Shown here: in pieces, positions 24,246 to 36,286 of the stretch
Numbering within the stretch: position 1 is the stretch's first letter
Layout of the letters: each line of letters starts with the position of its first letter
NCBI RefSeq assembly: GCF_902167145.1
Contig: NC_050098.1
Coordinates: forward strand, 127,980,207-128,044,206
Length of the DNA stretch: 64,000 nucleotides
Source of the DNA: Zea mays
Taxonomy: Eukaryota > Streptophyta > Magnoliopsida > Poales > Poaceae
Reading direction: 5' to 3'
Notes under the pieces: generated by a model
Databases searched by the model: none
Told to the model about the DNA's origin: nothing
What the model saw: the letters and a program-made list of their open reading frames with translations, nothing else
Position numbers and translations under genes: made by a program

Positions 24246-24270
24246 GCCGAAGGCGAAAAACACCTTCCCT
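24246..24270 (+). repeat. Direct repeat downstream of A antisense gene
   Basis: gccgaaggcgaaaaacacct followed by tccct, the same orientation as the copy at 20718. The extension tcttttc is shared with B's corresponding copy. Confidence 0.7.
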
Positions 24271-24479
24271 TCTTTTCGTACACAGCGAAGCATAAAACTG
24301 CTTCTTTTCCTTTTTTTTTTCCGAAGCCTTCTCTTTAGAGCCGAAGCAATTGTCTATGTTATGATGATGATCCTATGTATGTCTAAATGAATGTTTATGA
24401 ATGCAAAATGTATGATGTAGTGTATCGTGCAAATGAATGTTCAAAGACACATACGAAGCCACAACCAAAAACCTTCATT

Positions 24480-24830
24480 CCCTTAGGAATAATCAAAGTT
24501 TCTTTGCCGTTTATTTTTCGGTTTCACCACTTATTTTTTGGTGTATCAGCGCTGACTTTTCGCTGTAAGTTCTGCATTCTCTTAGGAACGTCTTTTGAAC
24601 TTCTTTTCCTTTTACTTCGGTGGTATCGCGTTGACTTTTCGCGCTTCGCCTTATACTTCGGCGGAATCAGCGTTGACTTTTTGCTGTAAGCTCTGCATTC
24701 CCTTTTGGAACGACTTTTGAGCAGAAAACTTACGCTGCGCTCCCTTAAGAACGACTTTTTGTAGCTTCGTCGTGCTCTGCATTCCCTTAGGGACGTCTTT
24801 CGAGCTTCTCCCTGTTTTTTCTTTTCTCTT
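24480..24830. repeat. Degenerate repeat array between convergent genes of A
   Basis: Repeats of the type ctctgcattcccttaggaac then gacttttgagc, spaced 60-100 bp apart, occupy the gap between the ends of the antisense gene and of pol. B has the reverse-complement array at 47430-47760. No frame is conserved. Confidence 0.75.
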
Positions 24831-25001
24831 TGCTCGATGGTGCATGCTCATCTTTTACATTTACATCTTTGGGGGATATTGCTCTTGTAGAGCTGAAATA
24901 AGGAAAAGAGAAATTACATGCTATGGCCCCATTAAAAACCTTTCTCCCCCTTCGGTAAGGAAAAGGGTGCCATAGGAAAAAATTAAAAAGATTACATCAA
25001 G

Positions 25002-28000
25002 CTACACATAATATCGTCGAAGCTCGTCTGCATTCCAAGATCTAGGAATGTCGTTGTCGTCCATATCCTTCAATCTGTAGGAACCAGGTCTTGACGAAGA
25101 TACTACCAGAAAAGGTCCTTCCCACTTTACCTGTAGCTTGCCTACTATATCTGGGTTAGCAACTCTCCGAAGTACCAAATGCCCTGGCTTGATATTTTTT
25201 AACCAAACTTTTCTGTCACGCCATTTTATTGTTTCGACCTGGTATTTATTGATGTTCTCCACAGCCTAAAGCCTGATCCCTTCTAAAGCATCTTTTTCCA
25301 CAGAATAATCAACTTCGTCCTCCGTCGAGGCCACTGCTCTTATTGACCCAGCTTTAGCTTCTTCTGGGGTTATTGCTTCATCGCCAAACAGCAATTTGAA
25401 TGGTGTAAAGCCTGTTGACCTTGACATCGTTGTGTTGTGGCTCCACACCACTTTGATCAATTTATCTGGCCACTTTCCCCTGGGCTGATTGAAAATTAGC
25501 TTCATTATTCCTGTCATTATAATGCCATTAGCTCTTTCGACAAGTCCATTTGACTCTGGATGTCTAACAGATGCAAAATGGATCTTCGTGCCAATTTGTG
25601 CACAAAACTCTTTGAAAGCTTCGACATCAAACTGTGTTCCGTTGTCCACAGTAATAGCCTTCGGCACTCCGAAGCGACAAACAATATTTTGTCAGAAATT
25701 TTTTTGAATGGTAACCGAAGTTATTGTGGCTAAAGGCTTCGCCTCAATCCACTTAGAAAAATATTCTACTGCCACCACGACATATTTTAAGTTTCCTTGT
25801 GCTGGTGGAAGTGGGCCTAGCAAATCAAGGCCCCACCTTTGCAACGACCAAGTGGGATGTATTAACTAAGTCAGAGACGAAGGCTGTTTTTGATCTCTTG
25901 CACATTTTTGACAGCCTTCGCATTTTTGGACTAATTCTGCTGCATCCGAAGCTGCCTTCGGCCAATAAAATCCTTGACGAAAAACTTTTCCCAGCAAGGG
26001 CCTAGATCCAATGTGAGATCCACACAGGCCTGCGTGTATTTCCTTCATCAATTCTATACCTTCAACTCTGGATAAACATTTGAGCAATGGAGAACAGACT
26101 CCATGTTTGTATAACTCCCCTTCTATTATTACATATGGTCGGGCTCTTGCCTCTATTCTCTTATTATAAGCTTCGTCATCTGAAAGGAAATTGCCCTGGA
26201 GAAAAGACATGACCTCGGTTCTCCAATCTTCACTATAAACAGGGGATATATTGAGTACTGCTCTTTCAAGAAGTTCTACCAAAGGTGCTTTTATTGTTTC
26301 AAAGAATACTTCCGAAGGTAAAGGCAGCCCCTATGCCGCTGACTTGGCTAGCAGATCAACGTGCTCATTTTCTCCTCGTGGAATATTCTTGACAGAAAAC
26401 CCTTCGAAGGAAGCTTTGAGCCTTCGAACTGTATCCAAATATTTCTCAAGCTTCGGATCTCTTGCTTTACAACTCTTGTCAACATGACCAGAAATAACTT
26501 GGGAATCGGTTTTGAGAACCGCCCTTCTTATCCCCATTGCCTTCAACTTTCAAAGCCCCAAAAGCAAAGCTTCGTATTCAGCAATATTATTTGTGCAGCT
26601 GAAATCAAGTTTCACTGCATAGCATGTTCTAACTTTGGAAGGTGCGATTAAAACAGCAGCTGCACCTGCCCCGAAGGTTCCCCAGGAACCGTCGCAGAAC
26701 ACTGTCCAGACTTCGACATCTTTACTTGCTTCTTCTTCCTGAGCCCCTGCCGTCCTGTCAGCGATGAAGTCTGCTAACGCCTGGGACTGAATCAAAGATC
26801 TATGCACATAATCAATGCTGAATTCGTTGAGTTCCGCAGCCCACTTTCCAATCCTTCTAGTAGCTTCTCTGTTCCTCATAATATCCTTCAAAGGCTGTGA
26901 TGAAGGAACAATTATATGGTATGCTTGAAAGTAGTGTCGAAGCTTCCTGGAGGCTATTAAGATAGCATATAGCACCTTCTCCAATTTTGTATAGTTTTTC
27001 TTTGATACACTGAGAACTTCGGAGACAAAGTATACTGGGGCTTGCTTTTTAGTCTGTCCTTCAAGCTTCTCTTGGACAAGCACCGCACTCACTGCAGAGT
27101 GCGAAGCTGCCACATACAGCAGCAGAGGAGCCCCTGGCGCTGGTGGAGTTAGCATCGTTAGATCAATCAGATACTGCTTCAGCTCTTCGAAGGCTTTCTG
27201 CTGAACTGATCCCCATTGAAAGACTTCGGCCGACTTTAGCACATCAAAGAATGGTAAATTTCTCTCTGCTGATCTAGATATAAATCGATTCAAAGATGCC
27301 AATCTTCCTGTCAGCCGCTGAGCCCCCTTCTTCGTGTTTGGCGGCTCCATCCGAAGAATGGCTTCAATTTTGTTTGGATTAGCTTCAATTCCTTTTGTTG
27401 AAACTAGACAACCAAGGAATTTGCCCTTCTTTACTCCGAAGACACATTTTTCTGGATTCAACTTCAGGCCAGCTTGCCTAAAGTTAGCAAATGTTTCCTG
27501 TAGATCAGCAATGTGATTTTCTTGCTTCGTGCTTTTTACTATGATATCATCAACATATGTTAGCACATTTCTGCCTATCTGAGAGTGAAGGACTTTTGGT
27601 GTCATTCTGCTGAAGCTTCCTCCGGCATTCTTGAGCCCCTCAAGCATCCGAAGGTAACAATATGTACCACTAGGGGTGATGAAGCTGGTTTTTGGCTCAT
27701 CTTCCTTCTTCATCTAGATTTGATGATAGCCTGAATAACAATCTAGTAGACTCATGAGCTCTGACGAAGCTGCTGCATCTACCAGAGAATCTATTCTTGG
27801 CAATGGAAATTCATCCTTCGGACAAGCCTTGTTGAGATCAGTAAAATCAATGCACATTCTCCATTTACCATTGGCCTTCTTTACCATAACAATGTTAGCT
27901 AGCCATTCTGGGTATTTTACTTCCCTGATGACTCTAGCGCTGAGAAGTCTTTTCACTTCATTCCGAGCACCTTCAGCTTTGTCATCAGACATCTTCCGAA

Positions 28001-28949
28001 GCCTCTGCTTTCTAGGTCTGAAGGATGGATAAACATTGAGCGAGTGTTCAATAACATCCCTGTTAACACCACAGAGATCATTAGCTGACCATGTGAATAC
28101 ATCTTTGTTGTTGAACAGAAACCTTATTAGGGTTTTCTCCTGCTCCTCAGACAATTGAGATCCCAGTAGCACCTTCTGCTCTGCTATATCTTCACATAAG
28201 AGCATGGGCTTCGGCTGATCAACCGAAGCAGCCTTCTCCCTTCTATACTTGTATTGCTCACAAGCTTCGGCTCCATCTATATTATGGATTGCTTTTGAAT
28301 CTGTCCAGTTTCCTTCGGCCTTTCTGGCAGCTTCCTGACTTCCATGAATAGCAATAGGCCCTTGATCCGAAGGTATCTTCATGCAAAGATATGCTGGATG
28401 AAGAATTGCTTCAAAAGAATTGAGTGTCCTATGACCAATGATTGCATTGTAAGGGTATTCCATGTCGACAATATCAAACACAACTTGCTCAGTCCTTGTA
28501 TTGTTGACAAACCCGAAGGTCACTGGCATCGTGATCTTGTCGAGCACTACAATCTGCCTTCCTCCGAAGCCACAAAGAGGGTGTGTAGCATCATGAATCT
28601 TATCCTCTGGCTCTTGCATCTGTCTGAAGGCCTTAGCAAATATAATATCTGTTGCACTACCTATATCAACCAGAACATTGTGGACCAGAAATCCTTTGAT
28701 AACATAAGAAATAACCATAGCATCATTGTGAGGGTAATCCTTGAGCTGAAGGTCCTCTTGAGAGAAGGTAATTGGGATGTGAGACCATCGTGACTTGATG
28801 AAGGGTCCTTGCACCCCGACATGCTATACCCTTCTCTGTGCCTCCTTCTTCTGCTTCTTGTTGACTGGCTCTGAGCATGAACCGCCTGTTATCGGGAGTA
28901 CCAGCTTCGGAGCCGAAGCAGCTCCAGCTTGGTTGTTGAACGAAGCCAT
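25002..28949 (-). pseudogene. A gag remnant plus protease, RT, RNase H, integrase in one frame with 7 stops
   Basis: One 1,315-codon frame runs from ATG 28949 to the stop at 25004-25002. The N-terminus (MASFNNQAGAASAPKL) is followed after about 40 residues by the gag/protease end, so most of gag is gone. Protease is VLVDIGSATDII; RT is about 28000-27450 with TYVDDIIVKS; RNase H has VFCDGSWGTFGAGAAAVLIA; integrase has KAITVDNGTQFDVEAFKEFC and SNGLVERANGIIM. Premature stops end at 28824, 27714, 26550, 26331, 25866, 25692 and 25266, all in this frame, all compatible with CAG, TGG or CGA changed by a transition. No indel breaks the frame. Confidence 0.92.
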
Positions 28950-28976
28950 CAGCTCAAAAAAGTGGAAGTGAGTTCA

Positions 28977-28993
28977 CCGGAGGTGGGCGCCAA
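28977..28993 (-). other. A primer binding site
   Basis: The minus strand reads TTGGCGCCCACCTCCGG directly after the 5' LTR. It is identical to B at 45712-45728. Confidence 0.85.
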
Positions 28994-29622
28994 TGTTGGG
29001 CACTTGTTCTCAAATGCTATGAATTAAGAACAAGGCAACATAAAATGTTAAATAATAATGCCCTTCGTCCGCTGAAACATTATCTCCCCAAGGATTTAAT
29101 GAACTTCGGACGAAGGCCACGGACAAAATACCACGAAGGTCATCCCTTCGTGATCAGACATAAAACAATGCGAAATAAAATATAAAATATTAAACATTAG
29201 AGAAAGATCTATTAAAAACAAATGATATTATTCATATATTTCACAATACGAACCTAAATATTAAAACATAATATTTAGGTACATTTATACCTTCGCCTTG
29301 GCAGAAAACAATAATTCCAGCGTAATGCGTTAACGATTACAGGATTGCGTGAACAGTACAGGGGTGTTGTTCACCTATTTATAGGCACAGGGCACAGCTT
29401 GTGTAAAATTACATTTGTGTCCTTTACAATCGACTACAATAATGACACAAAACATCTTGGGTCTTTAGGTCATTTCATCTTTAAGTCGGTTCACCCCTTC
29501 GTCTCAAGATCTGCCATTGTGCCGAAGCTTCATAAGTGATAGCTTCGGCGCTGCTCCTAATAGGATCTGCCGAAGGTGTTCTCTTTCTTTAGGATCTTCG
29601 GCTACGAAGCACACCCCCAACA
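28994..29622 (-). repeat. A LTR, right (5' LTR)
   Basis: 629 bp. The minus-strand TATA box TATAAATA lies at 29383-29376 within gtgcctataaataggtga, as in B's LTR. Confidence 0.95.
29376..29383 (-). promoter_or_regulatory. TATA box of A 5' LTR promoter
   Basis: TATAAATA on the minus strand, about 390 bp before the gag start region's LTR border. The position in the LTR is the same as in B (36018-36025). Confidence 0.7.
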
Positions 29623-29627
29623 CCGCT
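29623..29627. repeat. Target duplication of A, right (ccgct)
   Basis: Identical to 19999-20003. Confidence 0.94.
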
Positions 29628-32420
29628 CCTATTTCTAAAAGACCATATAAAATGTCAGCGGAAGAATTAAAAGAACTTAAGAAGCAACTAATAGAATTAT
29701 AGGAGTCGGGATACATTCGTCCGAGTTCCTCACCTTGGGAGCACCAGTTCTGTTTGTTCAGAAGAAGGGTGGTTCCAAGAGGATGTGTGTTGATTACAGA
29801 TCACTGAATGATGTCACAATTAAAAATAAGTATCCCTTACCTCGTATTGAAGATTTGTTTGATCAGATGAGATGTGCCAGGGTATTCTCTAAAATTGATC
29901 TTAGATCAGGTTATCATCAAATGAAGATTAGGCCATCTAATATTCCCAAGACGGCTTTCTCTATCCGATATGGTCTATATGAGTTCATTGTCTTGTCATT
30001 TGGCTCAACCAATGCACCAGCCTACTTAATGAATCTGATGAACAAGGTGTTCATGGAGTATCTTGATAAGTTCGTCATGGTATTCATCGACGACATTCTG
30101 ATTTATTCCAAGAATGATAGTGATCATGAGGAACATCTGCGATTGGTACTACAGAAGCTAAGGGATAATCAACTCTATGCCAAGTTTAGCAAGTGTGAGT
30201 TCTGGCTTGATGAAGTACCATTCCTTGGGCATATCATCTCCAATGGTGGAATCTTAGTGGATCCGGTTAAAGTAAGGGAGATAGTAGGATGGAAGATACC
30301 GAGTTCAGTCACGAAGATCCAGAGTTTCCTGGGAGTCGCAGGTTATTACTGGCGTTTTATTGAAGGATTCTCCAAGATAGCGAAGCCTATGACCTCACTA
30401 TTGGAAAAGGGAAAAGAGTTTAAGTGGACTCATGAATGCCAAGAAAGTTTCAATCAACATAAGTTTAGATTGATGTCACCCCCAGTGTTGATTATGCCAG
30501 ATCTGCAGAAGGGATTTGACATATATTCTGATGCATGCCGGCAGGGCTTGGGGTGTGTTCTTATGCAAGAAGGACATGTCATTGCCTACGCGTCCCACCA
30601 GTTGCGGAAACATGAGTTGAACTACCCCACTCATGACTTAGAACTGGCAGCCGTAGTGCACGCTCTCAAGATATGGAGGCATTATATTATGGGGACCAAG
30701 TGCCAAATCTATAATGATCATAAGAGCTTAAAGTATATCTTCACTCAGAAGGATCTCAACCTTAGGCAACGCCGTTGGTTGGAGCTCATCAAAGATTATG
30801 ACTTGGAGATCCACTATCATCCGGGCAAGGCGAATCTGGTGGTGGATGCCTTGAGTCGGAAGAAGCATGTTCATGCAGCTATAGTCACCCAATTACCCGA
30901 TGAGCTAGTAGAAGACTTTGAAAGGCTCAACTTGGGAATAGTTGCTCATGCTAAAGGAATTACCATAGAAGTGGAACCTAGCTTGGAGCAAGAGATACGC
31001 AGGGGTCAAATCAGTGATGCTAAAATTCAAGAGATCAAAGATCTGATGATAGAAGGTAGAGGTCCAGACTTCACAGAGGATGAACAAGGCACAATATGGT
31101 TCAAGAACAAGATATGTGTTCCTGAGATTGACAGCCTCCGTGAAACCATTCTAAAAGAAGCCCATGACTCTGATTATTCTATTCATCCTGGCAGCACCAA
31201 AATGTATCAGGATCTGAAGCAAAAGTATTGGTGGTATGGGCTGAAAAGGGATGTAGCCTCACATGTGGCAGTATGTGATGTTTGCCAAAGGGTAAAGGCT
31301 GAACACCAGAGGCTAGCTGGATTACTCCATCCGCTAAGGATACCCGAGTGGAAGTGGGAAGAAACTGGTATGGACTTCATCGTTTGTCTACCCCACACTT
31401 CTGCTGGGTATGACTCCATTTGGGTAATCATGGACAAACTAACCAAAGTTGCTCACTTCATTCCTGTGAGAACCAATTACACGGGGGGGCCAAACTAGCC
31501 GAGTTGTATATGGCACGAATAGTTTGTCTGCATGGAGTACCTAATAAGATCGTGTCTGACCAAGGATCCCAGTTCACATCTCGGTTCTGGCAGAAGTTAC
31601 ATGAGAGCCTAGACACAAAGTTGAATTTCAGCTCGGCTTATCATCCCCAAACTGATGGCCAGACCAAGAGAACCAACCAAGTGCTTGAAGATATGTTGAG
31701 AGCTTGTGCTCTTAAGCATGGTGGCAGTTGGGACAAGAGTCTCCCATATGCAGAGTTCTCTTACAATAACAGTTATCAGGCCAGTCTGATGATGTCCCCA
31801 TTTGAAGCTTTATATGGCAGAAAGTGCAGAACCCCTCTATATTGGGATCAGACTGGTGAAAGACAGTTCTTTAGACCTAAAATTATTCAAGAGGCAGAAG
31901 AACAAGTTCGGATGATCCGGGAGAACTTGAGAATAGCACAGACTCGGCAAAAGAGCTATGCTGATAACTGAAGAAGACCACTGGAGTTTGAGGAGGGTGA
32001 TCACGTATACCTAAAGGTGTCACCAATCCGGGGTATGAGAAGATTCAAAGTTAAAGGCAAGTTATCCCCTCGCTTTATTGGACCCTTCAAAATCCTTAAG
32101 AGAGTTGGGGAGATGGCCTACCGGCTTGAGCTACCAGATCATCTATCTAATGTACATGATGTGTTCCACGTATCTCAACTCAAGAAGTGTTTCTGTGTCC
32201 CAGAGGAACAGTTGCCTATTGAAGAACTTAGTGTGCAGGGTGATCTAACCTACACTGAGCATCCCATCAAGATCCTTGACACTTTGACTCGTGTTACAAG
32301 GAAGAAAATGATCAATTGTGCAAAGTGCAATGGAGTCATCATGGTGAAGATGAGGCTACTTGGGAAAGAGAAGAAGAATTACGAGTAGAATTTCCCAATC
32401 TTCTCCCTAGTTCATCCTAA
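29628..32420 (+). pseudogene. E pol: RT, RNase H, integrase, chromodomain-like tail, broken
   Basis: Continues the reading cut at 20003. Order: RT ([30 protein letters not shown] with FIDD), RNase H ([22 protein letters not shown]), integrase zinc finger ([15 protein letters not shown]...CDVCQ), catalytic core ([23 protein letters not shown]), then the conserved tail FHVSQLKKC and a chromodomain-like end with ATWEREEEL. Lesions: TAG at 29700, one base lost near 29735, a change in the G7 run at 31483-31489, TGA at 31969, and a frameshift near 32320. The natural stop is TAA 32418-32420. The two stops fit CAG and CGA transitions. Confidence 0.92.
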
Positions 32421-32442
32421 TCTCGAGGTCGAGATTCATTTT

Positions 32443-32457
32443 AAGGGGGGTAGGATT
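32443..32457 (+). other. E polypurine tract
   Basis: AAGGGGGGTAGGATT directly before the 3' LTR, following the tctcgaggtcgagattc palindrome-like sequence also found in C and G. Confidence 0.85.
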
Positions 32458-34639
32458 TGTAAAGCCCAAAATTTGTATAAGAGAAAAATAATATATAAAA
32501 TAAATATATTTATATGTTAATGTTTTGGAATTATGTAACCTTTAGAGATTATTGGTTCTTGTTCTTTTCTTTTTGCATATCCACATAATGGAATTAAATT
32601 ACTCAGGTAACAAATAAATAAATACATAAATATGCATCTCATGCTGAAGTTCTTGTATTGTTTCATTTGAATTCAAATTCATAAGACAAGTTTAATTTTG
32701 AAAAATAGAATTTGAATTCAAAGAATAGAGATAATAAAAAAAGGAAAAGGATACTTCCAGACATGTCCTGGGCCTAAAGCCACACTCCCAGCCCAATATC
32801 CCGTGCCCAGCCCAAACACGGCGTCGACACCTTGGGCCCACCGGCCAGAAACGCTATCAAGCTCCGTGGATCGGGTAACAGCCTCTGTAACACAGACTAG
32901 TGGGGCCAGGAAGTCAGCTCCTCTTGCGCGCTCTCCGCGTCATCCACGCGCCGACTTGTGGACCCGGGAGGCCAGTTCCACCGTCTGCCTCAGCAACCGA
33001 TGACGACAAACTCGAGGGAGTCGGGTGGCCGTTGCGCCCAACCAACTCCAGCTGCGTCAGCTGCTCTCTCCCCTCGGTCGTGATAAAGGCACGCGGATGC
33101 CGTCGCCCATGTTCCACCCGCAACCCCCGAAATCACTGCGACGTGAAGACCAAGCCTACCGCCGCAGGAGCAATTCACGTGTGCCTGGAATTAGTGCCGG
33201 GTGGAGGATTGATGCGCCCCACAGTGGCACACATATTTTGACCTAGCCGCTAGAAGCAGGAGGGGTGCTCCAACTCGACATGAATTGCTCGCCGGAGGCA
33301 TTTACTGGCGAGGATCCGCACTTCATTGGGTCGGGATCATTCTACCCCACGATTTTTGGTATGAGTCGCACATTTAAGTTTGCCTTTCTTCTCATAATGC
33401 GTAGAACCGAGTAGCCTAGGATTTTGGGTGCCTGTGCTGTGGTCGGCATCTCTGGCCATGGCCTCCGCCGTGGCCGTGCGCGGCCGCCGCCCTATTTTGG
33501 CGTAGGAGCGGGTTGGTGTGGGGAGCACTGTCATATCTTCATTATGCGTCCCAGATTAGTTAGAGCAGATACCAGTTGGGTCCTTTGATCCGCACTGTTG
33601 ATTTGGTAATGGTCAGTAGAGATTGGGTTGTTTCACACCCTTCGCGCGATCTAATCCGGGCCGTAGAATCAGATCGTGCGGCCGGGAGGGAGCGAGTGGA
33701 TCATGACCCGTGGATCGTGGATCTCGGATCCTACAACCGAGAGAGAATGCAGGTTAATAACTAGTATAGATCTAATCTAGCGCGTAGGTTTTGGATCGGA
33801 CAACCGATCTCGCCCCGTACCCCTTCAGCCAGCCTGCTTCACGTATGAGCCCTTGTGCTTTGCCTAAATTAACCCGTTGTCCGATCAGGTGTAGAATAAT
33901 TGCAGGGGGCCCCTAAAAAATATAATTTGAACCGTGAGCTTTCCTGAATTGGTAGCCGCAGTCCAAATGAAGTTTCAGATCTATTAAAATAAATCAGAAA
34001 ATGGGTTTTAATCCCTAATCCTTAATAAATTCACAACTTCTTTAATTTAGCTCCAAATTGATCCATTCAAGTTGCAATAAATTCATCATAATATTGTTTA
34101 TCATTTAGTAGCCCTATTTTGTCATGAAACATAGATTAAAATTTATGCACTTAGTTATTTCTGTATCAACTACTTAAAACTTCGGAAAATCATAACTCTT
34201 TAACCGTAACTCCGAATTTAGTGGTTCTCGAACCTACGATCTCGTTATGATGCATATAATATTATCATGCATTCTATTCTGATGTTTGTTGTGATGTTAA
34301 TTTCTCCTATACCATGTTTGTTTGTATTGTTGCGAGTAGACGAGCAAGCAACCGAGGTGGAAAATTCTGAGCAGGATCTCGTTGAAGGCAAGTTGTGCCC
34401 TTGACCACTTTTATTTACCCAATAATGATATCTATAATCACTTTGGCTTGTTTAGGTTTAATTTTGATGGGACCCAACATGTCACCATAGTCCGCTTTAC
34501 CTTATGCCTTGATCACCACTGAACTTTGTGGTAGTCCTGCTATTGCTATATGTGGTTTTGGGTGTTAAGATAAATTTGACACATGATCATTCTTCATTAT
34601 TACTATAGATTATTTATTGTTCATGGTAACATTACTGTG
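32458..34639 (+). repeat. E 3' LTR, 5' two thirds
   Basis: TGTAAAGCC start. It aligns with the three 5' LTR parts up to about 16771, then breaks at F. About 1 kb of this LTR should lie beyond F and B, outside the window. A candidate exon alpha is at 34340-34387. Confidence 0.92.
34340..34387 (+). other. Candidate LTR exon alpha in E (3' LTR copy)
   Basis: Same borders as 9543-9608 (gcgagtag before, GCAAGT after) but 18 bp shorter, so the reading phase is kept. Confidence 0.45.
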
Positions 34640-35735
34640 TGTCACACCCAGGTTTTAGGGGTCCAAAACCCGGGCGCGAAATAAACACCAGGTGTGCTGG
34701 GACCAAGTCTCACACAAATTATGAATAGTGGTACAGAAACAAATGTCACATCTTTACTAAATAATAGGAGTTCTGTACAAAATAAATAAATAATTACATC
34801 ATAAGGAGACAACGATCCAGCAACCCAAAGTTGACTGGGAGACGACGACCTCGACCTCTCACGAACTCGTCACAACATCCACCATGCGCCTCATCTTGTG
34901 GTACCTATTCTTGATCTGTGTGGGGGGTGAGATAGCAAGAGTGAGCTCACATACATTCATCGCTCAACAAGTTGTGGGGAATAATGTGCATGAACTCGCC
35001 AAAGGTGAGAGCTCACGTGAAGTGTAAGGCTTACCAAAGAGGGTGGTTGAAGCTGAGCATTTCTTTTAAGGTTGGTCAAAATTTTATTTGCAATTACTAA
35101 GTATAAGTAAATACCAACCCAATTAAGTAGTAGAACAAAAGTGATAACAACACCCTCAATGCAATACATATGACAAATTGAATTTAGTTCCATAAATTAA
35201 TCATGTGAGTGTCCGAGCTGCTCATGACCGTGAGCACGGCTAGTATACCAGTTTTACACTCTGCAGAGGTTGCACATCTTTACCCACAAGTCATGTTACC
35301 CATCTGCCAAGAGACGGCCAATCCCATACACCTCTACCGAGGAGGCGAGGCACGGTAACACTATGAGGCCTTTACAAAGTTCCACTAGCTTCTGAAAACC
35401 CGCTACAGTTTATAGAAAGCTCTAGTGCAGGGATCCCTCGCCTGACTGCCATCGCCTGACTGCCATCGCAACAAATTAACCCAAGGACCTCCCTACACTG
35501 ACCACTCCCCTACTGCCCTTGCCCCTTTTAGGTAAGGTAGTCCTCCACTAGCTTTCCTAATTAGTCAGCAAAGGGTGTCCCATACCACCCTTGTGGTAGC
35601 ACTGTTTTCCCGGGTGGTTCTCCATGTTCCAATTAACATAATGATCTTAACATGAACAATAAATAACAATTGATAATATCATGAATAATAATGTGTATCT
35701 CTATACCCAAAACCGTATAAAGCAATAGCAGGTAC
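34640..35735 (-). mobile_element. Element F: LTR end of a related long-LTR element
   Basis: It starts TGTCACACCC on the plus strand, the reverse complement of an LTR end GGGTGTGACA. The minus strand aligns along its length with the last 1.1 kb of E's LTR (cccgggaaaacagtgctacc, acaacctctgcagagtgt, cgtgctcacggtcatgag) but is clearly diverged, so it is a different family. The CTCAC acceptor block is at 34945-34941, with ccccccacacag following. The rest of F must lie beyond B. The candidate target copy is ctgtg (34635-34639). The body is not visible, so it could be a full element or a solo LTR. Confidence 0.82.
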
Positions 35736-36286
35736 TGTTGGGGGCCTTCCTCTTCCGAAGGTCCTCAAAAACACGACTAACATGTTTCCCAAGTATAATA
35801 TATGTACAGGAACCTTCGGACATGGGATGATGGTGTACATGATATGAAGAGCACGGTTTGGGAGAAGGATGAACCTGTGAAAAAGCTTCGACTTAGCGAT
35901 GGAAAATGAAACCGACTTAAAGGGGAAAAGGCTATCTAGTCCTCGATAGATTATCCCTAAGTCAATAGTAAATGTCAAGGGTATGAATGTAATTCTACAC
36001 AGGTTGCGTCTTGTGCCTATAAATAGATGAACAGTGACACCGTACTGTTCACACTGACTTGTATCCACTCGCACGTCACGCCTAGATTTTTGCCTTCTGT
36101 CAAGCCGAAGGTATAAATGTAACTTGATATTGTTCACGTTTATTCATGATAATATAATAAAAATGTTCTGAGGATGTCATATGATTATTCATGTTATTTT
36201 CCATACTTCATAGGCCTCTACTTTCATTATGATATGCTGAGATGATGAAGGTACGTCCTTCATGACCTTTGTCTGAAGATCATTAT
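35736..36286 (+). repeat. B 5' LTR, part 1
   Basis: Starts TGTTGGGGGCC. TATAAATA at 36018-36025. Cut by D after the target copy attat (36282-36286). Confidence 0.9.
36018..36025 (+). promoter_or_regulatory. TATA box of B 5' LTR promoter
   Basis: TATAAATA in gtgcctataaatagatga, the same context as in the A LTR. Confidence 0.7.

Larger units (their letters stand above)
20004..29622 (-). mobile_element. Element A: Tat-lineage Gypsy with antisense gene, gag deleted
   Basis: Two 629-bp LTRs (TGTTGGGCAC...CCCCCAACA) flank 8.36 kb. gag-pol is on the minus strand, so the right LTR is the 5' LTR. The primer site is at 28993-28977 and the polypurine tract is next to the left LTR. A second gene lies on the plus strand between pol and the 3' LTR, the arrangement known for Tat elements such as Grande. 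The left LTR end and primer site match B, so A and B are relatives. The LTR copies differ at about 11 sites, all transitions by my reading. Gag is almost wholly missing. Confidence 0.92.
590..34639 (+). mobile_element. Element E: Tekay/Del-type chromovirus (Ty3/Gypsy), base layer of the nest
   Basis: The 5' LTR starts TGTAAAGCC at 590 and ends GTGTGACA at 17743. A tRNA-iMet-type primer site follows at 17748, then gag, protease, RT, RNase H, integrase with a chromodomain-like tail, a polypurine tract and the 3' LTR from 32458. The order PR-RT-RH-INT defines Gypsy, and the integrase tail places it with chromoviruses. It is interrupted by a Helitron-like insertion, G and A, and its 3' LTR is broken at 34639 by F. 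Without insertions the 5' LTR is about 3.15 kb. All reading frames are broken, so the copy is dead. The lineage is confident; the family name is not. Confidence 0.88.
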
